Counted from the first letter of the stretch, positions 45,755-58,673 are shown. The stretch: DNA of 64,000 nt from Galerina marginata (GCA_023014335.1 JAECYW010000004.1:124001-188000); one strand, 5' to 3'. Notes: generated from the letters alone by a model not told the origin. Numbers and translations are program-made.

Positions 45755-47924
45755 CTAACGGGTCTCGTAATGAAATCGGTCGGACTCGGAGAAACTCGCG
45801 CCAACCATCTGTAAGTGGGTTCACCGTTATCAAAAGCGCTCGAGCCAAGCATTGACAAGATCGAAGTCGCTTACTGTTGCAGTGTATTCCAAATGACCCT
45901 TGATAAAGGCTTCCTGCAGATACTAGTTCAAATTATACCAAGTGAATAACTCGGCAGGTAATACCTACGAGCATTGTAAAGGGAGCGCTGTCCTGGTAAT
46001 AACCACTAATTGCTGTATCTAGTATTGAGGCGAAGGACTGATCAATCGAGTTTCCCCCAAGTTTCTGTGCAGAAGCAAATGTTTTCTCCAACGCTAAAAC
46101 GGCGTAGTTTGCAAGGATGTTGGTTGATACGTCTGGAATCGCTGTCTCCTCCGTGTTGGTTAAAATTGTAACCCATGCACCTCCGTAGCTTGTGTTAACT
46201 GATATTACTTGCGGATTAATGTGGCGAATTGTGGGCTGGTCAACAATGCCGGCAGCATTTGGCTGGCTATTGGCTATAACGAGGGCTGGGATACAAAGTA
46301 AGAAGTTGGGCTTCAAAGAGTTGAGATTGACGCTCACTATACCTGGTTGAGTCTTGGTTTGAGTCCCGACAGGCAAGGCCAACTAGGACACTGTCGTTTG
46401 GCCACGCATAAAACTCGTCTATAATGTTGGATGGGTAAGTGTGAAGCCAAAAAATGTTTGACTGCGACTTACTGCTAAGGTTTGTTCCATTTTCACAGTC
46501 CCTTGAAAATCGAAATGTGTGCAATCTTTGGATAGAGAGAGTGTGGTTTTTTGGCCATACCACATCAGCCACACCAAAAGTCTGTGTCAATGGGAATAAG
46601 GTATCATTTTGAGTTCCCATTTTACACGAAACATCGGCAGAAAATCCTTGATGGCCGCTAACTATGAAGCTTTCAGAGAAACCTAGCGGCAACGACTGGT
46701 TCTGAGCGGGTCGGAGGGTAGAAGGTTGCATGTAACTACGACCGTCAGGATTGAAGATTGGCCAGATCCATTGAGGATCGATAGCTGCCGGCGTTATTCC
46801 GCCTATAAATCAAGCATTACAGAGCCGTAGATCAAGCTAGCAATAAACTGGCCCACCTGTTGTGCCTTCAAACGTGTAAGCTTTGTAGTGGATTGAAGTC
46901 GGGGAGTTGGAAACGTCTCCAAGTGCTGCATTCGTGCCCACAAATTCAAGAAATGCCAGTTCGTTGGGTGTAATTGAAATACTGTCAATGTGATTCTTCA
47001 AAGCAATGCTATCTGTAATGTCTCGCTCGAGACCGATCAACGGTGTTTCAACGATGATATTTCCGGGTGTGAGCAAGGTTGACCATCTGGGTGCGTAGTT
47101 GTCAGTAAGATCGAGTGGATAGCCACTTATCTATAAAGGATTTTTGTAACTAACCCAGCAGTCTGTGTGCTCGTAATGAGCATTGTGGACATAGCTATAC
47201 AAGTCCACACCAAGTGCTCAAAGCTGAAGACAAAGGAGCGGTTTAAGATCTTGATATTGGCTCCCAATTCAAATATTGTGAGTGAGCGACGGAACAAATA
47301 GAAGTTGACCGCGTATCGAATCGACAAAGACAGTAAGCTGCAGGTTGTTGGAGGTATCAAGACGTGAATCCTTCGGAAGTCATCCCAAAATTAGACGTAC
47401 AATGAAGATATAGCCGATGTTGCAGTAGCAAGTAATGTTACGAGCAAGGTCACTGTGTGCTGATTGTCTCTCACCCAAGCTGCGGAAGAACTTGAAAGGG
47501 GAAGAGGTATAACCCGCTTCAAATGGAGCACGATGAAAAAACCCCAAGCTGCTGCTAGGATTAAGATCTGGCAAACTATTACTAGTATTGCCTGTTGCTT
47601 AGGGTCCACGATGTGATTGAATTTGACTTTCCTGTAGGGGGAGGCGTCAGTCCTGACTAAAAGGTGCCGAGGCAAAACACGAGTCACGCACGAAATGAAT
47701 AGAAGAGGCTTTAAGAAATATTTCTTGACCTTCGTTGTTGGTTTGTAGGCAATTTTCGCGTTTTCCTCAGCAAGCGGGAATTTTTCGACAACATCGTTCG
47801 TGAATCGAGTTTCAGCGATGTTGAACTCCGAGTCGTCTTGCGGTGGCATGTGACGAGGGGATTGATGGGCGACAAACAAAGAAAGCAAAGGGTCTGATCT
47901 TAAAAATCGGAAGTTACTGTACAT
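45755..47924 (-). CDS. Large fungal multipass membrane protein of unknown function, C-terminus doubtful
   Basis: Start at 47924 (MYSNFRFLRSD) or the internal MPPQDDSEFN at about 47850. Exons join across GT-AG introns near 47400-47340, 47150-47085, 46855-46800, 46480 and 46340. Transmembrane segments are AILVIVCQILILAAAWGFFI and TVTLLVTLLATATSAISSL. The motif YAVNFYLFRRSLTIFELGANI, typical of a large mushroom-specific membrane protein family, follows. An extracellular-looking region comes next, with N-glycosylation sequons (NHTL, NQSL, NGTN) and a TPGNIIVETP motif. The family normally ends in a further membrane helix. Here the frame stops soon after GHLEYTAT, so the 3' end is probably truncated or needs another intron. 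Function is unknown. Confidence 0.6.
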
Positions 47925-49937
47925 GAGAGACTATAAAGTCAGGCAAATTTGGAATTCCAGATTTAGGGAGACGGTTACCTCATTTCATGATCCGATTAAC
48001 GGCGTTCACCACACCGGGAGAATCTCGGGCAACGTCGCTCAACAAGAACCGCACTGGTTCATCCTCTCCTCACATGGTTTTGGGTTGCTGTGCGTTGTTG
48101 CTCGCTGTGTTAAGGGTGCGACTAATCAGCCTTTTAGATAGAAGCGAAGAAGCGTCCCAACCTGTAGCTCCTTGTCTTGGAATGTCATCGAATCGACTGA
48201 ACGATCATGACATTACCTCCGGCCTCTTCGGAATTCAGTGGCCGCCGTTTTGTTCGAACTCATCGTTGTTGCCTCCAACCTTGTTCACTACTTTGGCTAA
48301 GATTATTTTGCCGTCGGTCAAAGCACAAGTTATGTCACTTGTGTTTTGCCTATGTATTTTTGACGGCAAGATGTTCAGTCAAAATTCAAACGGCGTACCC
48401 CGACATTTTGACCGCCGTCAAAATAGTCTAGGCCCAGTAGTGAACGTTTCCATCCCTGTCCACAATTCAAACAGCACAGAATCCTGCCAGGCGCTTCTCT
48501 GAAAACTATCGATGCGGTGTTCAGGGGGTGTGTGTACATATCGGTCGTTGGAGCCTCGGCGACCCTATCCATAAATGGCTCACCGATGTGGAATCCCATC
48601 CACGCTGTAACAATGGCTCGGGACAACCTAGGAATGCACATATATGGCGTTTTAAACTTAGACATGCCGCTGTGGTCGTACATCTATGTAATCAAACTTT
48701 TTTTGTATCGAAGCACAGCATTACTTAGAAGAAGAAGGCTAATCGCATGGACAGTTTAAATTTCTTTTGCCAGTCGAATTCACTGCCGCCTTGGTAGGCC
48801 ACCATGGACTTCATACAAGCCATGACATTTGGGCAGTTTAATCCTCCGATATTCAATCTAAGCTTGGTTATTATGCTACTAGTAGTTGTTTTGTCATATT
48901 CCTCTCACTGATCCATCCATTTATTCTGCATATCCACGAGTAGTTCCTAGTTATTGTTGTTTCGGCCACTTTCCACGCTGTTGACTCTCGGTGAAATCTA
49001 GCTAAAAATTATTTCCCCTGGAAGGAGTGCTGGTATCACATTCTACCCCGCTATTTTGGATCCTTTGCGGTGCTCAGTTTTTTCAAACCAGGTGTGCTGA
49101 ATTGAGGTAGGCCGTCGCTTTGTGATGATTTAGGCAATTTTTATACCTACATCCATAATCACCGTCGTACCCAGACCTAGACCCAGCTCGTTCGTCGTTA
49201 TTCTTGTCTTCACACTCTTCGTCGTCCGCGTCGCCACCCCGGTCATACAACCCTAATTCCAATCCCATATACTGCTCCCGTTGGAGTAGTCCAATCCACC
49301 CGGACCTGGGCGGCTGAGGCTCGGAGACGCGTGCGGAACCGCGTCGCACGCGATGGCAAAAGGCAAGCAAAGGTGAATTTCTCAAATACGCGCACACCGG
49401 CACACATACCGTGCACAGCCACTGATGGGATTTACACTACTCGTGGGCAGCTTCGCCATTCCAAGGGATTTCCAAAAGCGGACGAATTTCGATCAAGGAC
49501 CGACTTTGACCGAGCAGACCGATTTGAAATCCGAAGGACCGATTTTAGACACGTGACCACACGCATGCCCAATCCACGCGTCGCGCGAGGCGCGCTCTGT
49601 GCGAAACCGCATACAGGAGGCCCAATTTTGCTTCAAAAAATTTCAAACTTGGCAGAAATCTATGTAATTAAGTCCTGAACAAGTAGACAAAAAAATATAT
49701 TGAGATACCAATCAGCTACCAGCTATATTACTCAAATCTTACAAAATCTTCGCCCAAAGAGATCCCCATGGCAGGTGCAGTGTAGCCAATAACCTATTGG
49801 GGTCCTTCAGAAAGCTTGGGAATATGTGTTAGAATGTTTATTTAAGGGTTTTGAAAGGAAAGGGGTGAATGTGCTCCTGGAATTCAGAAAATAGAGGTAC
49901 TTTTCGAAATTTAGAACAGAAGAGGAGGACAGAATGG
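47925..49937. other. No gene recognised; several small inverted repeats
   Basis: Short frames without motifs. Around 48300-48430 there are inverted pairs such as 'attttgac-cgcc-gtcaaaat' and 'cacaagt-tatgtc-acttgtg', and several copies of the word 'ttgacggc' in both orientations. The gap could be a decayed small element. Confidence 0.45.
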
Positions 49938-50260
49938 AGCATAGCTACACCAGTTTTCAGCCAAATCACTTGATTTTTTTGACGTTTTGTGCGTATAAAT
50001 AAGCTCCAATTGAATGCGCAAAGACGACAGGGTCGCGCTGATTTTTAAGTAGTCGAAACGGCAGTTTTATGCATTTTGAAGTAGAAATTTCAGAAAGGAT
50101 GGAGCCTAGATACACCAATTCTTAGCCAAATCACTTGAATCCTTTTGTGCTGCGTACACATAAATATGGTCAAAATAAATCCTCCAAGACGACAGGGTTG
50201 TCTTGATTTTTACGTATTCAAAACAATGGTTTTTCGCATTTTGAAGTAGCAATTTGTGCC
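49938..50260. repeat. Two tandem ~165-bp direct repeat units
   Basis: Units starting near 49935 and 50100 share, in order, 'tacaccag/ataccaat', 'agccaaatcacttga', 'tttgtgc', 'aagacgacagggt', 'ttgatttt' and 'gcattttgaagtag'. They differ at roughly a quarter of positions. They are non-coding. Confidence 0.7.
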
Positions 50261-50572
50261 TTGGTAATTAAGTCATGGTTGGTTCTTCATCTTGGAAGTC
50301 AGAGTCACAGAACTGTAGCTAGAAACAAATGATTTTCCTCAGATGAACCTCATAGTGCATGGAATTTATTTCAGGGAAAAGGGTTTCTAACTAATACTCG
50401 AGTACAATGTTCATTGACATGGAATGACTCAAGTTTGGGCCTGAGAAATACTCTCCGAGTTTAGAAATCCCTGGACAAATTTCTCAACTTTTAGAGGGAA
50501 ATCCCTGGGCTCCAAAACGCACAGATTTGCTTCCGAGAGCCCTTGGAATGACCAATTTTCCCTACTCGTGGT

Positions 50573-51520
50573 TCACGAAAGTGACCGTACAGCACGTGCT
50601 CTAACAGTGTCACGGCGTCTCTCTTCAAAATGGATGGCCGATGCTCTCGACAATCAGCAGCCATTCGACTAATCTAAGTTGACTATTAAAGTTCCATGAG
50701 TATTCGTAAGGTATATGAGAAACCTCGAGAAATTTTGGCCTCTCCTTCAAGCCGTAGACACCGCCTTATGTTCTGGTCAATTTAAGACGACTGAGCGACT
50801 TGCAGGAGCTCTGCAACGTTATCTATTTAACATTGGCTCACAAAAATGTGGCGGGTGATAGAAATTAGCTTAATATTGACGCTACTAAAATTTAAGATCT
50901 GCTTCTGTTCTCGTTCTGAGAATATCGTGTGATCAAGTTGATTTAAGAAATTTCTCGGGTCACCATATTTTGAAATTTGCATATTTGGTTTCAATTTCCG
51001 TGATAAATTTGGCACAAGAAAAAGGAAATTCGTTGAGTAGGTCTTTAGAGACATTTTACCGAGTTACTTGCAATTAATCTCCCCGTTTATACCAGCAGTA
51101 AATGTTTCTTCTGCTTGGCCACCGTCATTGTGGTTGGCAGTAAGTTTTCAGTGCCGCAAATCTTTGGACAGAAGGCCTCGATTTACGCGAAATTCAGTCA
51201 CTCACACGTTTATACTATATACTCCTATTTGGTGGAATTTTATGGGTCAAACCTCAGCAGAAGAGGGCAGACAGGCTCTGTAATGTCCTCGATGGCCTGA
51301 AAACGACCCAAACTGTCATTATCATCTACATCTTGAAGGATCCGACAAATCTCCTTAAAATTTCTAATATATCTTGAGAGTACATGTAGAATTTATATTA
51401 CCGACTTAGATTAGTTGAATAGCTGTTGTATGTCGAGAGCGTCGACCATCCATTTTGAAGAGAGACGCCGTGACACTGTTAGATCACGTGCTGTACGGTC
51501 ACTTTCGTGAACCACGAGTA
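50573..51520. mobile_element. 948-bp non-autonomous element with TA target duplication
   Basis: Inverted termini start TACTCGTGGTTCACGAAAG and match strongly for about 125 bp, then more weakly to about 165 bp. If the TA at each end is the target duplication, the element belongs with Tc1/mariner/pogo-like elements. The interior has no transposase, so it would be moved in trans. Confidence 0.7.
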
Positions 51521-52386
51521 TCTAATCTACGGCGAGCTCGGTCCAGATCCCACTACTACACCGTTCTCGCCCTTGCCTTTGCTCCTCCGAGCCAAGCACC
51601 ACCAGCACCTCCATCGGCTCACACATCTCGCGCACCTCCCGCGTTGTGCTCGTCACCTCGCTTGCTTGTAGAACTTTTTTGAAATCGAGTTCCAGCGTCT
51701 GCAGCGCCTCCTGGTGCTCGGTGGGCAAGGAATGGGCCGCACGCAGCTCCACTTGGAGTTTGAGCATCGACAGATAGCTGCAGTTATGCTCTGGGGGTCC
51801 TCCTACCGTCGTCGGTGAGTGCGTGTACAGTTTCGATCCAAGAAAAAAAAGGGGAAACAAACCGTACCCCTCCCCCACAACATACCTCCTATCTTCCGAA
51901 TCCCAAACGCGTTTGTCGAACTGATGAACTTATCTTCAAACCCTTCAATTAAGGAGCACCCAAGCGGAGACCTTGTAATGGAGTACTTTTGTGTTATCTC
52001 TTCTATAATATTAATGCAATGCCGAATATCTGGAGCGGATGACGATGAATTAGAGAAAACTTTGTAATGGGATGGAAAGAGCACAAGGAAACGGATGTAC
52101 CATAATTTACATCTCCTAAGTTCCACCGCTTCCGAAACCTTTCATGATTTCCCAACACCGCTGACGAACATCGAACTATGGGTTCGAGACGATGGTGTCA
52201 GCCGCAGCATCAGGTTAATCTCGGACAACTGTGGTCAGCAATGGACCATACCGGTTAAAACTCACCTCACCATTCGCGCTGTTCGCATTTCTAATGGAAA
52301 CCTGTCAGACCAGATTTACAAGAGCTCCGGCTATTTTTTGAACCAAATCCCGAAATCGAAAAGAAATAGCGTTGAGCGAAAAGAGA

Positions 52387-52826
52387 AGAGTAAACTGAAC
52401 GCACCTTCCGAAGACCATTCTCCGCGTATCGTTCGACTTCAGAGAATAGAGGCTCCCGAAAGCACTGAGACCATAGAGGGTGGGTATCGGGATTGTGCTA
52501 GACGCGAATTTGCGGAAGCTGTGGCGCATTTCGTCATCTGCGCTCTCACGAGCAGAGAGAAGGGTAAGCCTCCGGAAAGCCTTGATTTCTAGGAAGAAAA
52601 TTGGAATGAGACGACGACGGACGATGTACTGGAACATGAAATCCAGTGATTCATCGATGCGCTTGCCCTGTGGGGAGACTTGGTAGTGTTCTGAGCTGGG
52701 GAATAGCTCAGCAAGAAGGGAGTTGAATGGCCCATAGAATTCGGTTTCTTCGGTGGTGTAAAGGTCGACTATTTCAAACTGCTCGACGACGCCCTCTGGC
52801 CAAGGCATTTGATGATGGAAGAGCAA
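52387..52826 (-). pseudogene. Nuclease-like (PD-(D/E)XK-type) mushroom protein, probably incomplete
   Basis: The frame runs from MPWPEGVVEQFEI through FYGPFNSLLAELFPSSEHY and SLDFMFQYIVRRRLIPIFFLEIKAF to ADDEMRHSFRKFASSTIP and PTLYGLSAFGSL. The spacing of the Asp in SLDF and the E-x-K in LEIKAF, on adjacent predicted strands, recalls the PD-(D/E)XK nuclease fold. I know the same block order from many uncharacterised mushroom proteins, which are longer. The expected downstream part is not found in a clean frame, so this is likely truncated or decayed. Catalytic activity is inference. Confidence 0.5.
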
Positions 52827-53195
52827 GGCAAGGGCGCACAGACCACTGGCCCAAATTTTTCTTTCCCATCAATAACATCACTTCCCTTTGTCTCCGGACC
52901 GGATGGGGAAGCGCACCGTCAGGACTGTGTCGCGACTCCTTGAGTTCGAGCTACTCTCCAGAATCCACAGCCCTGGCTAAGTTGGGTGGGCAAAAAAATC
53001 TACCAGCTGAATAAAGAAGGTAGGAGGTCACACAATATGAATTCACTACTGAGACGAAGATATACACATTTTTTGGGTTTTTTTTCAGTAACTAGAGTAA
53101 ATTGACCTTCTTCATAAGCGCACGATGTACCAAAAATTCAAGGACCATTTGCCGAGTGTAGATTTCCGGGTGTAGATATTGTGCTGGATAACTTC

Positions 53196-53844
53196 TCAGC
53201 CAGAGTTAACGAACTCCCAGCGGGTCTCGGAGGCGCCTCCATTTTCGACCAAAATGACCTAGGAAAAATACGTTAAATAAAAAAAGTAAGAACGAAGATG
53301 AGGTTAAATCTCACGTTGCGTGCAATGGTGAAGTTGTCAGCGGCAAACTTGGGGTCGTTGACGAGCTTGATGCTAGAGGAACGCTTTGTAAATTTCACGA
53401 AAATAAGTACACAAGGAAACACTTACTTCCACAATCCGGTGCTCGCAGCCTTGAGGGACCACTTGTAGTCGCCTTCCTGCCATTCGAGGTAGCGTTTACC
53501 ATTCGAATCGGTTTTCTGAGGTCGAACATCAATATTCCGCAACGGGGGAAAGATAAACTAAGGACTCGCCCCAGAATCGGCGACGCTCAAGTTGGAGTCA
53601 GACTTGATGGTGTAGGCCCCGGTTTGATCAACCGAGACGGTGAGTTTCTACATGAAGCAAACATCAACCGTGTAATCTCACAATAGATGAATAGATGAAC
53701 GGTTGCACTTACGGCCTCCTTGGGGACCTGGTCGCCGATTTTGATGGTGGTGACTGCATCACCAGAGCTAGTGTCGTTGTTGGGCACGATGTAGTACCCA
53801 GTCTTGCGGTTCCTGATGAGGTAGATACCTGGAGTGACGGACAT
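53196..53844 (-). CDS. Beta-trefoil protein, probably a cospin-like (MEROPS I66) protease inhibitor (about 140 aa, five exons)
   Basis: ATG at 53844 (MSVTPGIYLIRNRKTGYYIV). Five exons separated by introns of about 50-65 bp give a cytosolic-type protein without a signal peptide, ending WEFVNSG. Repeated patterns (PGIYLIRN; GAYTIKSDSNLSVAD; YLEWQEGDYKWSL; IKLVNDPKFAADNFTIARN; ETRWEFV) fit a three-lobed beta-trefoil. N-terminus and length match the I66 fungal serine-protease inhibitors, which defend fruiting bodies against grazers; a lectin of the same fold is the alternative. The second intron appears to use a GC donor (gcgagt...cag). Confidence 0.7.
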
Positions 53845-55084
53845 GATGTTCAAAGCTGATTGAGCGAGTTTTGATACTGAGATTGGCCGAGAGTTAGAGG
53901 TGTATTTATACGTTTTCCTTCCTACTATTTTGCCATCCAGGACCCACGGGAATTGTGTGGATGCCGTCTCTACTCGATTATAGATTCCGGACGTCAGTTG
54001 TGGCGGCAAGAACAACGGAGCGAGTATAGTCAGCTAAGCAATTCGTTCCATTTTTCATTTTCACGCCCATTCTAAAATGTTCGAGCGAGTAATCCTGGAA
54101 GTGGCGTCATCATTCCATTCCATACATTGAAGATAGAGTAGCATACTCGCCTTCTAGGGCTTGTTTAAGAGTCCTATTCTCCCAGAACGATACACAATCT
54201 GCTCGCACAGGAAAGGAGAATTCTCGAGATTAAAGAGTAACGATTTTTTTTTTGACGGCTTGCATGATGAAGGCCCCCAAGAAGGAAGCATCTAGTGGCG
54301 TTTTTGAAATACCAGCGATGACGTGGGCCTTGTGGAGGAATCTGCACGACTTTATTGTCGACCACTTAGAACCGCTGTAGCCAAAGACTGTTAGAGACGG
54401 ACGACTAACCAACAGGTTACCAACTCCGGGAGAAATTTAGACTGCTTACATATATAGACGAGTTGTTCCATTGCTCGTAAGGTATCCTTCCGAGCATAAT
54501 TGATGCTGTCCTTAATAGCGATAGTATGGAAGAAAGGAATGAAGATATGGATCCAAGAAAGTAAGCTTCCATACATGTAGTATCGTTGCACAATCCTGAT
54601 ATCGAGAGGTCGGGGATTACAATACCTATCGTCGAAAAAAAAAAAGCCAGCAAAATCAGTACTCATAGCGAGTCAGACTTTAGGTCAATGAGCTCACTTG
54701 GACGCCAACAGCGCTAGATGGCGGTTGCCGCTAGCGCCGCTCTCATACGGCATTGATTCCTAAGAGAGAAGAAAGTTTGCGAGGAATCGGGACCGAGAGT
54801 TCCGTACATAACAAATTCAGCTCGATGGAGGGCACGGTTGGTCAGGGCCGATAATAATCAGGCGGGTGCACCAGGATATCTTTTCGTTAGTGAACAAGTC
54901 GGACAAGGTCGTCTGGAAACGAGATCAATATATGAACCGAAGTCGGAGTCCATGCTCCTCTGTTTCTGGCGCCTGTATGCGCACTGGTTAGTTTCGTGCA
55001 GTTGCGGTGGGCACACGGTTAAGAGATCCAGCGAAAGAACAGGAAACCTCACTTCGCCGACACGAATTTCCAACATCTATATTC
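53845..55084. other. No gene recognised
   Basis: Minus-strand frames around 54170-54670 contain hydrophobic stretches but no coherent motif or splice-joined model. A poly-A/T run lies near 54640. Confidence 0.45.
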
Positions 55085-56115
55085 AAACCTTCCTCGGGGA
55101 AGAAAATAAATCATTACGAAGCTATAAAGGGTAGGGAAGACTCGGATAGGAAGCTGTAGGGTACGTCTAATATAAACCATGAGCGATATTGCTTAAAAGG
55201 GGGAGAAGGAAGATACGGACCTATTCCTATTGTCCAAAAGCAGATCCTCGTCGCCTCATTGCTCGGGTTTTTATGGCTCGGAGAGTTTTAGGCAGCCTAC
55301 GATACAGTAGCCATGGACGCGTCAGACGGCGATTGAAGATCTACAAAGGATGTCAATTATATAAAAGGACAGAGAAAAACAGGGAAAAAGCATACGCAAT
55401 CTCTTATGCTTTAATTCGCACATGCTTCGTGTCAGCTGAGTGCAAAATCTATGCAGAATAGAAATACTGTAAGACGGAGACGATAGACGAAAACTTCAGG
55501 TAAAACACAGAAGACGTACATTGATAACTTGACTCCTGACCTCCAACGCCGCGACTCAAGGGCCTCGATGGCAACTAAGCCGCGGATGACGAGCATGGTC
55601 CAGGATTTTCAAGTTTTTGACGCATATGTGAACCTATCACAATTTCACTCCTTAAGCTCGCGCACACAGCCCTCAAAAAAATGAAAACTGGAATTACCTT
55701 GCCAGGTTATTACGAATCCGCTCAGTCGGGCTTGTGAGAAGTTGTCCGATGCTCCTCGTGGATCAAGACGCGGCAGTATTGATTCATATATCAACAGGCT
55801 GACTGATCATCCTGTTCTGAACGTGAGACGAAGTACTCCATAGATGAACTGTCCAATTGATGAAATATCAGCCATGCCCCGCGTAGAAAGCAAAAAGGAG
55901 GAAAGAAACGTACATGCATACCACCGTCGAGACTTGTAACTCTCTCGCGTTCCACTTCAACAGATGGGATTCGCGTACGAACTGGTGGTTCCTCCTCCTC
56001 CGACCTGTGACCCCGCAAAGCCGGAGCTAAAAGTGGTTGGGTCGATAGTGTAGCGTACAGCTGTAGTAAACGGCCCAGAGGACCTGGGTCTGCCAATTAG
56101 CAACGAGGATTGGAA
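55085..56115. repeat. 1-kb direct repeat, copy 1
   Basis: This matches 62927-64000 in the same orientation at roughly 75%. Shared blocks include 'gcttaaaagggggagaagga', 'acctattcctattgtccaaaa', 'cagatcctcgtcgcc', 'tatggctcggagagtttt' and 'ggaattacctt'. Both copies keep a minus-strand splice-like pattern around 'gagttaca' and 'ttcatctat', so they may be decayed copies of a gene or of a gene-bearing element. Confidence 0.65.
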
Positions 56116-57074
56116 ACGGGGCACGACGAGATCCGTCCGAGTTCCTGTAGGATATATGAGGCTTCGAGAGATGAAGAGAGGGAAGAAGACATACCTGGAT
56201 ACCCCTTTGTCCGTCAACCAACGATCCATTGTGAGATCCCAGCGCTGCAAAGCTTTATGCATTGCTGGAAGGTGCTAAGTGGAAAAGATGATCGTAGAGA
56301 TTCGTCGCAGCCAGCATCGCTGTTTGAAGAGGGTAATAAAGACCACTAAGAGGAGCTGCGGTCGTCGACTTTCCGTACGCATTGACGAGCCTTATAAGAC
56401 CAGATGCTTAGCGTTCAACGTTCAACATGAATGGCGCGTTCGTGAGGTGAAGCTTCATTTGAAAGTACTGGTAGGAAGTTAGTTCGAGGGCTATGGAAGT
56501 CACATTTCCTCACTGAAGATTCAGATCCCGTATACGACGTAGGACTTCCTTTCTGTCCAAGGCGAAGTTACAGTCGGCGACGTCTCTCCGTATCTTATCG
56601 TAGTCGTAAAGGTTGTTGGCTTTCTCGGTGCGTGGGTGGACAAGGGATCGTCAGCGGGAAGGATGCACTGCCGCGCCCGGACTATTTTGCCGGGGATGCA
56701 AAATGCAGAGCAAGTTGTTTGGATTTTGCCAAGTCACGTGTCCCCACCGTAGGATTGGCAAAATTATCGTCAAATCTGAGCGCTCTGCTTTTGTAACGGC
56801 TTGCTTCAAAATTGTACAAGTCAAGATCCGGCGTTGATGAGCGCCCCTGCGCTCTGCGCGCTCTAACTACGGAATTTGCCAATTTCACGCGATTAGCGCC
56901 CTACCGCTTACTTCGCATCCCGTACCGAACACAGCCACTTCCAACAATTGTTACAATATGACATCTACCTACGCTTACAGGAAGCTAAGGTTACCCAAAA
57001 GTAGATAACCTCGATAGATCAGTCGGTGAGAATGTGCTAGTACCGGGTGCATCAAAAACCATTTAGGGAAAAAG
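56116..57074. other. No gene recognised
   Basis: Only short frames occur on both strands and no motif was identified. Confidence 0.45.
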
Positions 57075-57650
57075 CTACCGGACTGCAGGTTGATAAGTGT
57101 GAAGATGAATGGGTTCGGGAAGAGCCTGCGGCAAGGGTGTGGACGAATATGAGCTGGGGAAGTGAAAGGTTGGTAATGAAAATGTTGCCTGGGGTTCAAG
57201 TAGGCTAGAGGAGTGATGGGGATGTTCGTCGGAGATCTTGTTTTTGAACGTGGTACAATCTGCTAAATTTTGAAGAAATAACAGCTGGGCGCAATGGAGG
57301 TCTTGGAGTGATGATAATCGTTGTGAAAATGTTTCTAATCGTCTTTTTAAGATTGTGATGAGGTTGTTTTGGCGTTTTGTCTCCGCTAATTGTTTTCGTT
57401 TCAAGCGAAGGCGAGTGCAGGCAGCGGGGGTGGTGGGTAGTTTGACATGGTTTGGGAATATTTTGAATCGACGGATGGATTTGAAGAAACCCTTTGGAAT
57501 GACCATGGGGGAGCGAGGTTTGAAAGGCGGGATGTTGGACATGGTTGATATTGATGAAAAAATGTTTGTGGTGTTGAAAATTGGTGTTTGGATAAAACCT
57601 CGCTGGGCTAGGCCGAGCGGTACTGAGCTTGATGTAGCTGACGACGACAC
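57075..57650 (-). CDS. Hypothetical protein with a helical, possibly coiled-coil centre (191 aa)
   Basis: An open frame of 191 codons starting MSSSATSSSVPLG. The middle is basic and helical (RLRLKRKQLAETKRQ; LKRRLETFSQRLSSLQDLH), with heptad-like Leu spacing. The C-terminal third is Ser/Pro/His-rich. Several overlapping frames of similar length exist on both strands, so the choice is uncertain. No family is recognised. Confidence 0.3.
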   Translation of the reverse strand: MSSSATSSSVPLGLAQRGFIQTPIFNTTNIFSSISTMSNIPPFKPRSPMVIPKGFFKSIRRFKIFPNHVKLPTTPAACTRLRLKRKQLAETKRQNNLITILKRRLETFSQRLSSLQDLHCAQLLFLQNLADCTTFKNKISDEHPHHSSSLLEPQATFSLPTFHFPSSYSSTPLPQALPEPIHLHTYQPAVR

Positions 57651-57707
57651 TAGAGGGCTCGATGCTCAAAGGTGGCCGGAACAGCAACGACACACCAGCG
57701 ACCAGAT

Positions 57708-57750
57708 GGTGGTGGTGGTTGTTGTTGTTGTTGTTGTTGTTGTTATCTTA
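57708..57750. repeat. GGT/GTT trinucleotide microsatellite
   Basis: About five GGT units are followed by about nine GTT units in an uninterrupted run. Confidence 0.9.
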
Positions 57751-58149
57751 CCGACGACCGATATGTCCATTCCCCCATGCGCCACGCTCCATTGTTAGTC
57801 GACATTTTGCATTGTTCGCCTCTTCCGAATTTTACTTCCACCCCGACTTCTCCTCAATCCGATCTCTCGTCGCCCCGACAAACCTCCTCGAACTCCCACT
57901 GTAATTTATTTTGCAGAGTCAAGACGGCCGTTTCACCCTCACGAACACTCCCACTTATTGTTAAGTTCATTATTCCTCATTTACTTTCACCTCTCCCCGT
58001 TTCTCTGACTCATTGGGTCGCATTTTCATTTCCTTATTTGAATTTATTTTCTGAGTTCACCTTTTTCTCATTTTTATTTCTATTTCTATTTCCGACGTTT
58101 CGACACTATTTAAACTCTCTTGTATCGTCGTTTACCTTCAGTGAATCGC

Positions 58150-58445
58150 ACTCCCAGTTTTCCCTCTAAATCCAGTCTCTCTAAGTTTTTTATCTCGCTC
58201 TCAGTTGCCTTCGTCGTGTGCAACTCGCTTTCGCACTTCGTATATTGCCGTTTTCGTCGTTTACGGCTTCGCCCCTCGCCCTCGACTTCGCACCTTCGAC
58301 CTCGTACTTCGTCAGTATACTTGTTGGACCCTACGAACCCCGAATCGCACCTCAGAACCACCCATTACGATCGCTTATTTGTTGTGTTTTGTGCACGGCA
58401 CTAGCGTATCGTAGGTATATCAGCGTATTTCGTAAATCGTGAGTT
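58150..58445 (+). repeat. Dispersed repeat, copy B
   Basis: Inverted counterpart of 14155-14480, about 44 kb away. It follows a T-rich tract ('cattttta', 'ctatttctatttcc') at 58060-58100. Confidence 0.65.
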
Positions 58446-58673
58446 CGAGCCTCTTTCCGTACCTACCAATTAGAACCTACATCGTTATAAACTTTAGCAT
58501 GCCATAAGACGGGCGCTTATCTCGTGGACGACGCAGCCAATCCCTTCAATCTGAAATACTATGTTATTCGCATTAGATACTTCAAGCCATATGTAGAGTA
58601 AATTACTGGTTTTCAAAAAATAGGTTTTCTGGTCAATCTAATTGCTATCATAATCCAAACAATTCAGACAACC

